5,509 nt of DNA from an uncultured Oscillospiraceae bacterium (lineage in GTDB: Bacteria; Bacillota; Clostridia; Oscillospirales; Acutalibacteraceae): contig URQJ01000135.1 of NCBI GenBank assembly GCA_900549945.1, positions 1 through 5,509 on the forward strand, written 5' to 3'. Numbering within the stretch: position 1 is the first letter of the stretch; every line of letters starts with the position of its first letter. Under the pieces are notes generated by a model that had not been told where the DNA came from, searched no databases, and was given only the letters and a program-made list of their open reading frames with translations. Below, in pieces: positions 5,468 to 5,509 of the stretch. A program made the position numbers and the translations under genes.

Positions 5468-5509
5468 AGATCGGAAGAGCACACGTCTGAACTCCAGTCA
5501 CGGCATAGA
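5468..5509 (+). other. Illumina TruSeq adapter plus apparent 8-nt index (sequencing artefact)
   Basis: Positions 5468-5501 match, base for base as I recall it, the 34-nt TruSeq read-1 3' adapter (begins AGATCGGAAGAGC, ends CCAGTCAC). The remaining eight bases, GGCATAGA, sit exactly where the i7 index follows that adapter. The segment is therefore library-construction sequence, not genome. In the forward frame it encodes DRKSTRLNSSH, and in reverse TGVQTCALPIS, both recurrent adapter-derived peptides in predicted proteomes. The precise junction could shift by a base because the first A may belong to either side. Confidence 0.97.

Overview
The window looks like a metagenomic contig end from a GC-rich member of the Clostridia (Bacillota), possibly Oscillospirales-like. 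Three things point there: sigma-A type promoters set in AT-rich gaps between GC-rich genes, a complete T-box riboswitch, and a clostridial-style Mrp/NBP35 ATPase. No species can be named. The last 42 bases are not biological: they match the Illumina TruSeq read-through adapter plus an apparent 8-nt index, so the natural sequence stops at about 5467.

Layout. On the minus strand, 1-489 is the N-terminal part of a LysR-type regulator that runs off the left edge. It is divergent from a plus-strand pair: a 34-residue single-span membrane microprotein (631-735) and a YoaK/DUF1275 membrane protein (737-1402), separated by one base. The gap between the divergent units carries a strong promoter whose -35 box overlaps a perfect palindrome, a natural site for LysR control. 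Next, from its own promoter (1454-1482), comes an Mrp/NBP35 Fe-S carrier ATPase (1534-2382).

The most interesting part is 2391-5076. A consensus promoter starts a leader of about 285 nt with a full T-box architecture: stem I with kink-turn and AG bulge, stem II, the T-box sequence, an antiterminator, and a 12-bp terminator with U7. Instead of an aminoacyl-tRNA synthetase or an amino-acid biosynthesis gene, it controls a 774-residue protein. That protein fuses an XRE-type helix-turn-helix and a cupin domain to a complete AMP-forming acyl-CoA synthetase of the medium-chain/MACS type. The specifier triplet is best read as AUC (Ile), with CCC (Pro) as a weaker alternative, and the T-box variable base U predicts a tRNA with discriminator A. 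A working idea is that uncharged tRNA-Ile turns on activation of a carboxylic acid, such as 2-methylbutyrate, whose CoA ester can be reductively carboxylated to the 2-oxoacid precursor of isoleucine. The HTH-cupin part would add a second, ligand-sensing layer.

After a strong intrinsic terminator (5114-5147), a diacylglycerol kinase/YegS-type lipid kinase gene begins at 5247. It is cut by the adapter within its N-terminal catalytic region, and the adapter is read in frame, producing a false C-terminal peptide.
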